Assembly: GCA_945831575.1 (NCBI GenBank)
Contig: CAMACX010000007.1
Coordinates: 1 to 64,000 of the forward strand
Direction: 5' to 3'
Length of the DNA: 64,000 nt
From: an uncultured Mediterranea sp.
GTDB lineage: Bacteria > Bacteroidota > Bacteroidia > Bacteroidales > Bacteroidaceae
How positions within the stretch are numbered: position 1 is the first letter of the stretch; each line of letters opens with the position of its first letter. The notes under the pieces are model-generated. The model did not search any database, had not been told where the DNA came from, and worked only from the letters and a program-made list of their open reading frames with translations. Positions 24,495 to 32,900 of this stretch are shown in pieces. The translations under genes were made by a program, and so were the position numbers.

Positions 24495-25658
24495 ATGAAA
24501 AAACAGATTGCAATATTAGGCTCCACTGGGAGCATCGGTACCCAGGCCCTACAGGTCATTGAGGAGCATCCCGACCTCTATGAAGCCTATGTACTGACTG
24601 CCAATAACCGGGTAGAACTGCTCATCGAGCAAGCCCGCAAGTTTCAACCAGAGGCGGTAGTCATCGCCAATGAAAAGAAATACAACCAACTGAAGGATGC
24701 GCTGACCAACCTGCCCATTAAGGTGTATGCCGGCAGCAAAGCACTCTGCGAGGTAGTGACCGACCAACAGGTCGATATGGTGCTCACAGCCATGGTGGGC
24801 TATGCCGGTCTGCAACCCACCATTGCAGCCATCAAGGCACACAAGCCGATTGCCCTGGCCAACAAAGAGACGCTGGTGGTGGCCGGCGAGTTGATCAACG
24901 AGCTGGCCCGTGTCAACCGGACCCCTATTCTGCCCGTTGATTCCGAACATTCAGCAGTCTTCCAGTGTCTGGCTGGGGAAGGAGACAACTCCATCGAGAA
25001 GGTGATTCTGACAGCCTCTGGTGGCCCCTTCCGTACATTCACCCGCGAGCAACTGGCTCATGTCACCAAGGAGCAGGCCTTGAAACATCCCAACTGGAGT
25101 ATGGGAGCGAAGATTACCATCGACTCGGCTTCGATGATGAACAAGGGTTTCGAGGTAATGGAGGCCAAGTGGCTTTTTGGTGTCAAGCCCGAACAGATAG
25201 AAGTAGTGGTTCACCCACAGAGTATTATCCACAGTATGGTGCAGTTTACCGATGGAGCCATCAAGGCCCAGCTGGGTATGCCTGACATGCGTCTGCCTAT
25301 CCAGTACGCCTTCTCTTACCCAGAGCGCAAACAGGCCTCATTCCCGCGCATTGACTGGAGGCAATGCCACGAGCTGACCTTCGAACAACCCGACGTGGAG
25401 CGTTTCCGCAACCTGGCTCTGGCCTACGAGGCGTTACATCGCGGTGGCAACATGCCCTGCATCGTCAATGCAGCCAATGAGGTGGCCGTAGATGCCTTCT
25501 TGCATGACCGCATCGGCTTCCTTGCCATGAGTGAGGTCATCGGGCAAGCCATGGCACACATGCCGTATATTGCCAAACCCTCCTACGAAGATTATGTGCA
25601 GACCGATGCAGAGACCCGCCGTCTGACCAGCGAATTGATTGCATCACATTCATTCTGA
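24495..25658 (+). CDS. dxr: 1-deoxy-D-xylulose 5-phosphate reductoisomerase
   Basis: Second enzyme of the MEP isoprenoid pathway: DXP plus NADPH to 2-C-methylerythritol 4-phosphate. At 387 residues it is of normal length. Motifs are the NADPH site ILGSTGSIGTQAL, HKPIALANKETLV, the metal-binding and substrate region PVDSEHSAVFQCL, ASGGPFR, HPNWSMGAKITIDSASMMNKGFE, HPQSIIHSMVQF and NAANEVAVDAFL. It lies 23 bases after the M23 gene and 30 before rseP. Confidence 0.97.
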   Translation: MKKQIAILGSTGSIGTQALQVIEEHPDLYEAYVLTANNRVELLIEQARKFQPEAVVIANEKKYNQLKDALTNLPIKVYAGSKALCEVVTDQQVDMVLTAMVGYAGLQPTIAAIKAHKPIALANKETLVVAGELINELARVNRTPILPVDSEHSAVFQCLAGEGDNSIEKVILTASGGPFRTFTREQLAHVTKEQALKHPNWSMGAKITIDSASMMNKGFEVMEAKWLFGVKPEQIEVVVHPQSIIHSMVQFTDGAIKAQLGMPDMRLPIQYAFSYPERKQASFPRIDWRQCHELTFEQPDVERFRNLALAYEALHRGGNMPCIVNAANEVAVDAFLHDRIGFLAMSEVIGQAMAHMPYIAKPSYEDYVQTDAETRRLTSELIASHSF

Positions 25659-25688
25659 ATTATTAATTAAAACTAGAGATAAAAAGTA

Positions 25689-27050
25689 ATGGAAACATTT
25701 TGGATTCGAGCACTGCAGCTCGTGATGAGCCTCTCGCTGCTCGTCCTTATTCACGAAGGGGGACATTTCCTCTTCGCCCGTCTGTTCAAGACACGAGTGG
25801 AGAAGTTCTGCCTCTTCTTTGACCCTTGGTTTACGCTATTTAAGTTCCGCCCCCGCAACAGCGAGACGGAGTATGGCATCGGATGGCTCCCCTTGGGCGG
25901 CTATGTGAAGATTGCCGGTATGATTGATGAGTCCATGGACCTGGAGCAGATGAAGCAACCCATGCAGCCGTGGGAATTCCGTGCCAAACCGGCTTGGCAG
26001 CGACTGTTTATCATGATTGGTGGTGTGCTCTTCAATTTTCTGCTCGCACTCTTCATCTACTCAATGATTCTCTTTGCCTGGGGTGACGAGTACATTCCCG
26101 TGAGCAAGGCACCGCTCGGCATGGACTTCAATGAGACGGCCCATCAGGTGGGCTTCCACGATGGCGACATTCTGCTCTCGGCCGATGGCGTACCCTTCGA
26201 ACGTCTGGGTGGCGACCTGCTTAGTGCCGTGGTCGATGCCCGGCAAGTGACGGTACTGCGTGAGGGGACAGAGACCTCTGTCTATATCCCTGAAGGCATG
26301 ATGGATGGCCTGCTGACGGATAGCGTGCGCTTTGCAACCTTCCGTATGCCCTATGTAGTGGATAGTCTGGCAGCTGGACGACCAGCCGCTTTGGCCGGAC
26401 TGCAAGTGGGCGACAGCATCACCAAGCTGAACGGTGTCTCGATGGCCTTCTACGACTTCCGTGAAGCCTTGACTGCCCGTCGTGCGGTTGAGGCTACCTT
26501 GCAGAGTGACTCGCTGATACAAGCCAACCGTATGGTAGAACTTACCATCTATCGTCAAGGCAAGGAGCAGTTGCTCTCATTGCAACTCGACTCCACCTAC
26601 ACCATGGGAGCCTACGCTGTGACCGACAGCAAGCGGCTCTTTCCTGTGATCAATAAGGAATACAGCTTCCTAGCTTCCTTCCCTGCAGGCATTGCGCTTG
26701 GGGTGAATACACTCAAAGGGTATGTAGGCCAGATGAAATACCTCTTCTCAAAAGAGGGTGCCAAGCAGCTGGGCGGATTTGGAACGATAGGCAGCATCTT
26801 TCCTGCCACGTGGGACTGGCACCAGTTCTGGTATATGACGGCCTTCCTCAGCATCATTCTGGCCTTCATGAACATCCTGCCCATTCCCGCACTTGACGGT
26901 GGCCATGTACTCTTCCTGCTTTACGAGATTGTAGCACGCCGCAAGCCGAGCGACAAATTCATGGAACGCGCACAGATGGTGGGCATGGCTTTGCTCTTTA
27001 TCCTGCTCTTCTGGGCAAACTTTAATGATATCCTGCGGTTCTTCTTCTAA
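25689..27050 (+). CDS. rseP: RseP/S2P-family intramembrane zinc metalloprotease
   Basis: Site-2 protease that cuts transmembrane segments, typically of anti-sigma factors or signal peptides. The 453-residue protein has HEGGHF (HExxH zinc motif) in the first membrane helix and a periplasmic part with two PDZ-like modules (PAALAGLQVGDSITKLNG). The third zinc ligand is in NILPIPALDGGHVLFLLYEI. A cytosolic GYVKIAG segment is also typical. Possible substrates include the membrane anti-sigma-like protein encoded at 7.4-8.6 kb, but that is speculation. Last gene of its run. Confidence 0.96.
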   Translation: METFWIRALQLVMSLSLLVLIHEGGHFLFARLFKTRVEKFCLFFDPWFTLFKFRPRNSETEYGIGWLPLGGYVKIAGMIDESMDLEQMKQPMQPWEFRAKPAWQRLFIMIGGVLFNFLLALFIYSMILFAWGDEYIPVSKAPLGMDFNETAHQVGFHDGDILLSADGVPFERLGGDLLSAVVDARQVTVLREGTETSVYIPEGMMDGLLTDSVRFATFRMPYVVDSLAAGRPAALAGLQVGDSITKLNGVSMAFYDFREALTARRAVEATLQSDSLIQANRMVELTIYRQGKEQLLSLQLDSTYTMGAYAVTDSKRLFPVINKEYSFLASFPAGIALGVNTLKGYVGQMKYLFSKEGAKQLGGFGTIGSIFPATWDWHQFWYMTAFLSIILAFMNILPIPALDGGHVLFLLYEIVARRKPSDKFMERAQMVGMALLFILLFWANFNDILRFFF

Positions 27051-27074
27051 GACAAGATAGGACAGACCATTCAC

Positions 27075-27113
27075 AGCGAGGCCCCTCCGTCAATTCTACG
27101 GAAGGGCCTCGCT
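27075..27113. terminator. Strong hairpin between converging rseP and nadE
   Basis: Sixteen-base arms (27075-27090 and 27098-27113) pair with one mismatch around a 7-base loop; the stem is GC-rich (AGCGAGGCCC). It lies midway between the two stops and can serve both directions. There is no T-run. Confidence 0.65.
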
Positions 27114-27135
27114 GCTATCATCATGGGACCTATTC

Positions 27136-29061
27136 TTACAGCGTCTCCACCTCGGCCAGCCAGGAGTCGCTGCAAGCATCACTAGGCATACGCCAGTCGC
27201 CACGCGGACTGATGGAGAGGCTGCCCACCTTGGGTCCATCGGGCAAGCAGGAGCGCTTGAACTGCTGATTGAAGAAACGACGACAGAATGTCTTGAGCCA
27301 CTTCTTCACCGTCTCTTCATCATAACTTCCCTTAAAGGCCTGCATGGCCAGCCAATAGACCTTGGCCGGACGGAAGCCCCAGCGCATGATGTAGTAGAGG
27401 AAGAAGTCATGAAGTTCGTATGGACCTACCAAGTCCTCGGTCACCTGACTGATCTGTCCATCGGGATTGGCTGGTATCAGCTCGGGGCTGATGGGCGTAT
27501 CTACAATGTCAAGCAGCGTAGCACGCGAAGTGGTATCTACGCCATGCTCTGCCACCCACTTCACCAGGTGACGTACCAATGTCTTGGGCACACTGCCATT
27601 GACACCATACATGGACATGTGATCGCCGTTGTAGGTTGCCCATCCCAAGGCCAGTTCGGAGAGGTCACCTGTACCTATCACGAGTCCCCACGTCTGGTTG
27701 GCTATGTCCATGAGCAACTGGGTACGCTCACGCGCTTGCGAGTTTTCATAGACCACATCGTGTACTGTCTCGTCATGACCGATGTCTGCAAAATGTTGCA
27801 GACAGGCCTTGCGGATGCTCACCTCACGGATAGTCACACCCAGCGACTCCATCAGCGAGAGGGCGTTGCGGTAAGTACGGTCAGTCGTACCAAATCCTGG
27901 CATAGTGACCCCCACAATTCCCTTGCGGTCCCAACCCAGACGGTCGAAGGTACGCGCACACACCAACAGAGCCAACGTAGAATCCAAGCCTCCAGAGATA
28001 CCAACCACGGCACTCTTTGCCTTGGTATGCATCAGACGTTGGGCCAGTCCCGTGGTCTGAATGGAGAAAATCTCTTCACAACGCTCATCCAACGTAGGAC
28101 CCTGAGGTACAAAGGGATGCGGGTCAAAGGTGCGGGTAAGAAGCAGGTCGCGAGGATTGACAGGCTCCGTCTGTATGCGCCGATAGGGCGTGCCCTTTAG
28201 GGTGGCTCGACCGGCTGCGAAGGTGGTGTTGACCCGTCGCTCAGTACGTAGCTTCTCCACATCAATCTCACTGATGACAGTCTGTGGGTCGAGACTGAAT
28301 CGCTCACTGCGCTGGAGTAATTGGCCATTCTCATAAATCAATCCATTGCCAGCAAAAACTACATCCGTGGTGGATTCCCCGAAACCACACGAAGCGAGCA
28401 CATAGCCCCCGAGGCAACGTGCTGATTGCTGGGCGATGAGCTGGCAGAGGTAGCTGTGCTTGCCGATACTCTCATCTGAGGCGGAGAGGTTGAAGATGAT
28501 CTCTGCACCCTCCAAGGCCAGACGCGAACTGGGCGGTATGACAGCCCACGCGTCTTCACATAGCTCTATACCGAACGTGGTATTGCTCGCTTCAAACAGC
28601 AAATCAGTACCCAGAGGAACCGTCTGACCGCAGAGCCGGACAGTGTCCTGGTGGATGTCCCGCGCCGATGTAAACCAACGTTTCTCGTAGAACTCCTTAT
28701 AGTTAGGCAAGAACGTCTTGGGCACGACACCCAGCACCTTACCGCGCTGGATGACTACCGCCGTATTAAGGAGTGCGCCCTCTATGGCAATGGGCATGCC
28801 CAGAATGGCAATGATGTCGAGCTGACGGGTATCACCCAGCACTTTAATCAAGCCACGTTCAGCCTCTTCAAGCAACAGCTGCTGGGCGAAAAGGTCCCCA
28901 CAGGTATAGGCCGTAACACAGAGCTCTGGAAAGGCGATAATCTCCACTCCCTTGCTATCGGCAAGGATAATCTCTTTTTCAATCTCAGCAATATTGTATG
29001 GGCAGTTTGCCACCTTCACTGCAGGAATGCAGGCTGCCACTTTCACAAATCCGTAATTCAT
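27136..29061 (-). CDS. nadE: Glutamine-dependent NAD+ synthetase
   Basis: Makes NAD from nicotinate adenine dinucleotide, using ammonia released from glutamine by its own N-terminal domain. The 641-residue protein has a nitrilase-type glutaminase domain (catalytic Glu46 in FPELCVTAYTCGD, Lys in VPKTFLPNYKEFYE, Cys in IELCEDAW). The C-terminal PP-loop ATP pyrophosphatase domain carries VGISGGLDSTLALLV and IGTGDLSELALGWATYNGDHMSMYG. The ATG at 29061 follows the upstream stop by 10 bases. Together with nadC and nadD, three steps of NAD synthesis are present in the window. Confidence 0.96.
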   Translation of the reverse strand: MNYGFVKVAACIPAVKVANCPYNIAEIEKEIILADSKGVEIIAFPELCVTAYTCGDLFAQQLLLEEAERGLIKVLGDTRQLDIIAILGMPIAIEGALLNTAVVIQRGKVLGVVPKTFLPNYKEFYEKRWFTSARDIHQDTVRLCGQTVPLGTDLLFEASNTTFGIELCEDAWAVIPPSSRLALEGAEIIFNLSASDESIGKHSYLCQLIAQQSARCLGGYVLASCGFGESTTDVVFAGNGLIYENGQLLQRSERFSLDPQTVISEIDVEKLRTERRVNTTFAAGRATLKGTPYRRIQTEPVNPRDLLLTRTFDPHPFVPQGPTLDERCEEIFSIQTTGLAQRLMHTKAKSAVVGISGGLDSTLALLVCARTFDRLGWDRKGIVGVTMPGFGTTDRTYRNALSLMESLGVTIREVSIRKACLQHFADIGHDETVHDVVYENSQARERTQLLMDIANQTWGLVIGTGDLSELALGWATYNGDHMSMYGVNGSVPKTLVRHLVKWVAEHGVDTTSRATLLDIVDTPISPELIPANPDGQISQVTEDLVGPYELHDFFLYYIMRWGFRPAKVYWLAMQAFKGSYDEETVKKWLKTFCRRFFNQQFKRSCLPDGPKVGSLSISPRGDWRMPSDACSDSWLAEVETL

Positions 29062-29071
29062 AATCACACAC

Positions 29072-29650
29072 TTATCTTGTAACAGGTTTCTTCTCGGAAT
29101 CTTCAGGAGTTTCAGGAGTATCATCCATCATCTCTTCGCGCTCTATGCTCAGCTCTCCCGATGGCGTAACCGTGATGCGGATGGGCACGTAGAGGTCTGA
29201 CTGGGGATAAGCCACACTGGCTGCATAGCGAATCAACCCATTCTCCGTGACCTGATCGAAAACCAAACCCTCTAGAATGGCATACTTCATGAAGCGCGCA
29301 TTGAGCAACGAAGCGAAGTCTTGCTTGGTAAAAAGGCGTTCAAGGATAGTCCGGCCTTGGGAGACAATACGCAGTGAGATACGGTTATCCACAAATTGCT
29401 CCCCCTCGGCATTGCTGACCAAGGGAAGTGCATCATCAGGCCTGCGCACCACGGTGGACTGGTAGCTGTGACCCTTCAAGGTGAACGTTTCGGTCACATC
29501 GGAGACCTGCATCCGTTCCGGTTGCGTAGAGACGGCACTATCCGCACTCATTTCAGTCAGTTTGCTCGCGTCACCCTTAGAGGAGGAGGAGCAAGCTGTG
29601 GAGAGCATGCATACCAAGATACCTATTCCAAAATAATTCAGCTGTTTCAT
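29072..29650 (-). CDS. DUF4738-like lipoprotein
   Basis: A 192-residue lipoprotein (lipobox LSTAC, Cys20) of unknown function. The mature part has a Ser/Asp-rich start, then a beta-rich domain (FTLKGHSYQSTVVRRPDDALPLV, DNRISLRIVSQGRTILERLFTKQDFASLL), which I recall as DUF4738 of Bacteroidetes. The acidic tail is DDTPETPEDSEKK. It sits 27 bases after cydB and 10 before nadE on the same strand, so it could be part of the cytochrome bd transcript. Confidence 0.8.
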   Translation of the reverse strand: MKQLNYFGIGILVCMLSTACSSSSKGDASKLTEMSADSAVSTQPERMQVSDVTETFTLKGHSYQSTVVRRPDDALPLVSNAEGEQFVDNRISLRIVSQGRTILERLFTKQDFASLLNARFMKYAILEGLVFDQVTENGLIRYAASVAYPQSDLYVPIRITVTPSGELSIEREEMMDDTPETPEDSEKKPVTR

Positions 29651-29677
29651 TATACTATTTACAATACATCTAGCAAT

Positions 29678-30826
29678 TTAATATAGGTGCTCCTCATTCT
29701 TGAGCTCATCGGCATCGATCTTCTTTCGGTCGATGCTGCGCCAGGCATAGATGATATAGGCCAGGACGAAAGGTACAAGTACCGAGACATAAGCCATAGT
29801 ACGGAGCGTGAAGAGGCTCGACGAGCTGTTGGTGATACAGAGCGAACTCTGCAAGTCGGCAGTAGAGGGATAGTAAGCCGTATTGTTCCATCCTGCACAG
29901 AGCAGCAAGGAGAGTACCGTCACCACAACACCGATGCCAACCGGCCAGATACCTTGAACGTAGGTCTTGCTCACCACGGTGCGTACAATACCATACAGCA
30001 CCAGTACGACACCCGCTAGAAGAGCGATCAGGACATACCACATATCCAACAGATTGTGGAGGTATTTATAGGGTTCCATGGAGATAATGCCCGTGACAGG
30101 ATCCACGGCATAGCCATCCTTGAACACCACATAGAGCAAGAAGATGACGAAGAGCAAGACAAAGAAGGCCGCATTACCCACCAACTGTACGCTGCCGCGC
30201 GAACGGAGATTCTCATCGGCTACATTATTCATGATATAAAGAATACCAAGCACACGAGCCAGGAAAAAAACAGCCAGACCAAGCACCCAGTTCCAGGGAT
30301 TAGAAAGGGCATCGAGTCCATGCCAGCCATTACCCCACTGGCTGATGACAGGCATCAGTTCATTCGCCATATTCCCTTTGTTGATAAGGAATTCAGACCC
30401 CGTGAAGAAGGTAGCCACGGCGCCTCCCAACAGCAACGGCCCGATGATGCCGTTGGCAATCAAGAAAGCCCGGTAGGTCTTTTTACCCAGCAGGTTACCC
30501 TCTTTGGATTGAAATTCGTAGCTCACAGCTTGCAGCACAAAGCTGAAGAGGATAATCATCCAGAGCCAATAAGCACCGCCAAAGCTTGTACTGTAGAAGA
30601 GGGGGAATGAAGCGAAGAACGCACCACCAAAGGTGACCAGGGTGGTGAAGGTAAACTCCCACTTGCGACCTGTGGAGTTCATGATCATGCGGCGTTCCTG
30701 CTCGGTACGCCCCAAGGTATATACTAACGAGTTGCCACCCTGAACGAAGAGCAGGAAGACCAAGATAGCTCCCAGCAGGGAGACGATGAACCACCAGTAG
30801 TGCTGGAGGAAAAGATATTCTGTCAT
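29678..30826 (-). CDS. cydB: Cytochrome bd ubiquinol oxidase subunit II
   Basis: Inner-membrane subunit of the high-affinity quinol oxidase that reduces O2 to water and lets anaerobes tolerate nanomolar oxygen. The 382-residue protein has about nine membrane helices. Typical stretches are YWWFIVSLLGAILVFLLFVQGGNSL, NSTGRKWEFTFTTLVTFGGAFFASFPLFYST and YEFQSKEGN. It is separated from cydA by 133 bases with a strong hairpin, unusual for two subunits needed in equal amounts. Confidence 0.94.
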   Translation of the reverse strand: MTEYLFLQHYWWFIVSLLGAILVFLLFVQGGNSLVYTLGRTEQERRMIMNSTGRKWEFTFTTLVTFGGAFFASFPLFYSTSFGGAYWLWMIILFSFVLQAVSYEFQSKEGNLLGKKTYRAFLIANGIIGPLLLGGAVATFFTGSEFLINKGNMANELMPVISQWGNGWHGLDALSNPWNWVLGLAVFFLARVLGILYIMNNVADENLRSRGSVQLVGNAAFFVLLFVIFLLYVVFKDGYAVDPVTGIISMEPYKYLHNLLDMWYVLIALLAGVVLVLYGIVRTVVSKTYVQGIWPVGIGVVVTVLSLLLCAGWNNTAYYPSTADLQSSLCITNSSSSLFTLRTMAYVSVLVPFVLAYIIYAWRSIDRKKIDADELKNEEHLY

Positions 30827-30873
30827 AATGTCATTCGATTAATCAGTTGTTACTATATTGTTGTTTCTAAGTC

Positions 30874-30917
30874 CTTTTTCAACCTGCTGGAAAGCGCTTA
30901 TCAGCAGGTTGAAAAAG
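30874..30917 (-). terminator. Perfect 16-bp hairpin between cydA and cydB
   Basis: CTTTTTCAACCTGCTG (30874-30889) and CAGCAGGTTGAAAAAG (30902-30917) pair perfectly. The 12-base loop contains the palindrome AAGCGCTT. A second TTATC/GATAA dyad (30920-30937) lies beside it and resembles the right arm, as if the arm had been duplicated. It may stabilise or partly terminate the cydA message. Confidence 0.65.
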
Positions 30918-30959
30918 CCTTATCACCCAGTTGATAAAAGTTTCTCAAGACGTTGGATA

Positions 30960-32507
30960 TTACGCCTCTGGTCCTTTCTTGATGGCCTTCAGCAAGATTC
31001 CGATTTCAGCAATCAGCAGCACGGTGAAAAGCAACAGGAAGAGGAAGAAGGTGGTCTGCACGGAGCCAACCTCCAGCTTGGAGATGGCGGCATTGACGGG
31101 CAGCATGTCCTGGATAGCCCAGGGTTGACGACCACATTCAGCCACCACCCAGCCAGCCTGTCCGGCCAGATAGCCCAAGGGGATGGAGAGCAATCCGATC
31201 CATTGCAACCAGGAGAGCTTGGTGAGGTCTTTGCGGAAAGCAATGAAGAGCATCACCACAAAGAAGAGGATAAAATAGCCACCCAGCATCACCATCACGC
31301 GAAACATATAGAAGGTAAGCGGCACATTGGGTACCAGCTCATCCGCATGCTTGATGTAGCCATAGCCAAAATAGGGCATGTTCTCTTTGAGTGCGATGGC
31401 GCATAAGGCTGCACCGCCCTCATCACCCTCGGCCTTGGCCTGACGGTATGCAGCAAAGGCAGCAATGGCCTCACGTCCACGGGCCATCTTCTCCTCGGCT
31501 GAGAGAGCTTTCGAACCGTCCTTCAGCGTATAGCCACCCTGCAACAGGTCATTGATGCCGGGTACAAAAGCATCCATGTCGCGCTCGGCCAGCATGGAGA
31601 GCATCTTGGGTATTTCGATACGCAGCAGGAAGGGTTCAATACCGTCAGAAGCCGACTGCTTCTCCAGGTTGAGCAAGCCGAAGGCCACCAGTCCGGCACC
31701 CTCTTCTCCCTCGTAGAATCCCTCCATGGCAGCCAGCTTCATAGGTTGCTTCTGGGCGACATGGTAACCCGAGCCATCACCGGTGGCAGCCGTGAGCAAT
31801 GCAGCCAGTAACCCTACGCAACTGGCCACCTTGATGCTGCGCAAAGCGAAGGCCTGATGGCGCTTCTTAATCAAGTACCAGCAGCTGATACCCACCACAA
31901 AGAGCGCACCGACCACCCAACCCGAAAGCACGGTATGGAAAAACTTATTGACCGCCATGGGCGAGGTAGCCACAGCCCAGAAGTCAATCATCTCGTTGCG
32001 TGCCGTATCCGGGTTAAACTCCATGCCCACAGGATATTGCATCCAGGCATTGGCCACCAGAATCCACCAGGCTGAAATAGTCGCACCCAGTCCTGTCAGC
32101 CAGGTGGAGGCCAGGTGGAATCCACGGCTCACCTTCTGCCAACCAAAAAACATGACGGCAATAAACGTAGCCTCCATGAAGAAGGCCAGAATGCCCTCGA
32201 TAGCCAGCGGAGCACCGAAGATATCGCCTACAAACCAAGAGTAATTACTCCAGTTGGTACCAAATTCAAACTCTAAAATCAATCCCGTAGCGACTCCCAC
32301 GGCAAAGTTAATGCCGAAGAGCTTCATCCAGTATTGAGCTGAGCGTTTCCATTTCTCCTCACCCGTACGGTAGTAGATGGTCTCCATCAGGCCCATGATA
32401 ACGGCCAGGCCCAGGGTGAGCGGTACGAAAATCCAGTGGTAGATGGCTGTCAAGGCAAACTGTGCCCTTGACCAGTCAATCAACGATGTGTCAATGTGTG
32501 CTAACAT
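30960..32507 (-). CDS. cydA: Cytochrome bd ubiquinol oxidase subunit I
   Basis: Haem-bearing subunit (b558, b595, d) with the quinol site. The 515-residue protein begins MLAHIDTSLIDWSRAQFALTA, with the axial His in the following helix (YHWIFVPLTLGL). Helix regions FGINFAVGVATGLILEFEFGTNWSNYS, GDIFGAPLAIEGILAFFMEATF and GRQPWAIQDMLP (C-terminal quinol-oxidase signature) are intact. The Q-loop is of the short type. The ATG 32507 gives the conserved start; earlier in-frame codons overlap the preceding gene. Confidence 0.96.
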   Translation of the reverse strand: MLAHIDTSLIDWSRAQFALTAIYHWIFVPLTLGLAVIMGLMETIYYRTGEEKWKRSAQYWMKLFGINFAVGVATGLILEFEFGTNWSNYSWFVGDIFGAPLAIEGILAFFMEATFIAVMFFGWQKVSRGFHLASTWLTGLGATISAWWILVANAWMQYPVGMEFNPDTARNEMIDFWAVATSPMAVNKFFHTVLSGWVVGALFVVGISCWYLIKKRHQAFALRSIKVASCVGLLAALLTAATGDGSGYHVAQKQPMKLAAMEGFYEGEEGAGLVAFGLLNLEKQSASDGIEPFLLRIEIPKMLSMLAERDMDAFVPGINDLLQGGYTLKDGSKALSAEEKMARGREAIAAFAAYRQAKAEGDEGGAALCAIALKENMPYFGYGYIKHADELVPNVPLTFYMFRVMVMLGGYFILFFVVMLFIAFRKDLTKLSWLQWIGLLSIPLGYLAGQAGWVVAECGRQPWAIQDMLPVNAAISKLEVGSVQTTFFLFLLLFTVLLIAEIGILLKAIKKGPEA

Positions 32508-32544
32508 ACGCGGAACTATTTTTAAGATTATAAAGATGCAATGA

Positions 32545-32787
32545 TTAATCCTCCGGGATGGCTTCACGAGTCACGCCCTGTTCGATGAGCTGGTTGCTCA
32601 CGTAGTGAGATTCATTTCCCCCGGCATTCGACCGAAGGAAATCGGGAAAGAAAAAGAGCTTCAAAATACCAAAGATAATAAAGAGTTTGAGCAGGATAAG
32701 CAGCCACAACGTACGCCCCCACGTCATTTGGCGGAAGCCATCAGTATAGAATCTGACTACAGACTTGATGATGTTAGTAATGGGCAT
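32545..32787 (-). CDS. DUF4492 small membrane protein of the cyd operon
   Basis: An 80-residue protein with one membrane helix (TLWLLILLKLFIIFGILKLFF) followed by FPDFLRSNAGGNESHYVSNQLIEQG. It matches DUF4492, a small protein I recall directly upstream of cydA in Bacteroidetes. It may be an accessory subunit or assembly factor of cytochrome bd, similar in idea to CydX but unrelated in sequence. The ATG at 32787 is chosen because the promoter is just upstream. Confidence 0.85.
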   Translation of the reverse strand: MPITNIIKSVVRFYTDGFRQMTWGRTLWLLILLKLFIIFGILKLFFFPDFLRSNAGGNESHYVSNQLIEQGVTREAIPED

Positions 32788-32837
32788 ACGTATCAATTTT
32801 AATCGTTTCTTAAAACCTAATCTTCTAAAAACAACCC

Positions 32838-32868
32838 CAAAAATAAAAAGCTTGGACGAAATATCCAA
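32838..32868 (-). promoter_or_regulatory. Promoter of the cyd operon, inside a terminator
   Basis: On the minus strand TATTTTTG (32838-32845) is an exact -7 element, and TTG (32866-32868) lies 20 bases upstream. The -33 element is in the terminator stem of the previous gene and the -7 element is in its T-run. Confidence 0.5.
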
Positions 32869-32875
32869 GCTTTTT
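32845..32875 (-). terminator. Rho-independent terminator of the nucleotide-sugar dehydratase gene
   Basis: Perfect 12-bp stem AAAAAGCTTGGA (32845-32856) with TCCAAGCTTTTT (32864-32875), a 7-base loop, and TTTTT-A-TTTTT following on the minus strand. It lies 25 bases after the gene's stop. Confidence 0.8.
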
Positions 32876-32900
32876 ATTCTTTTTTTCCAAGAATACCCCT

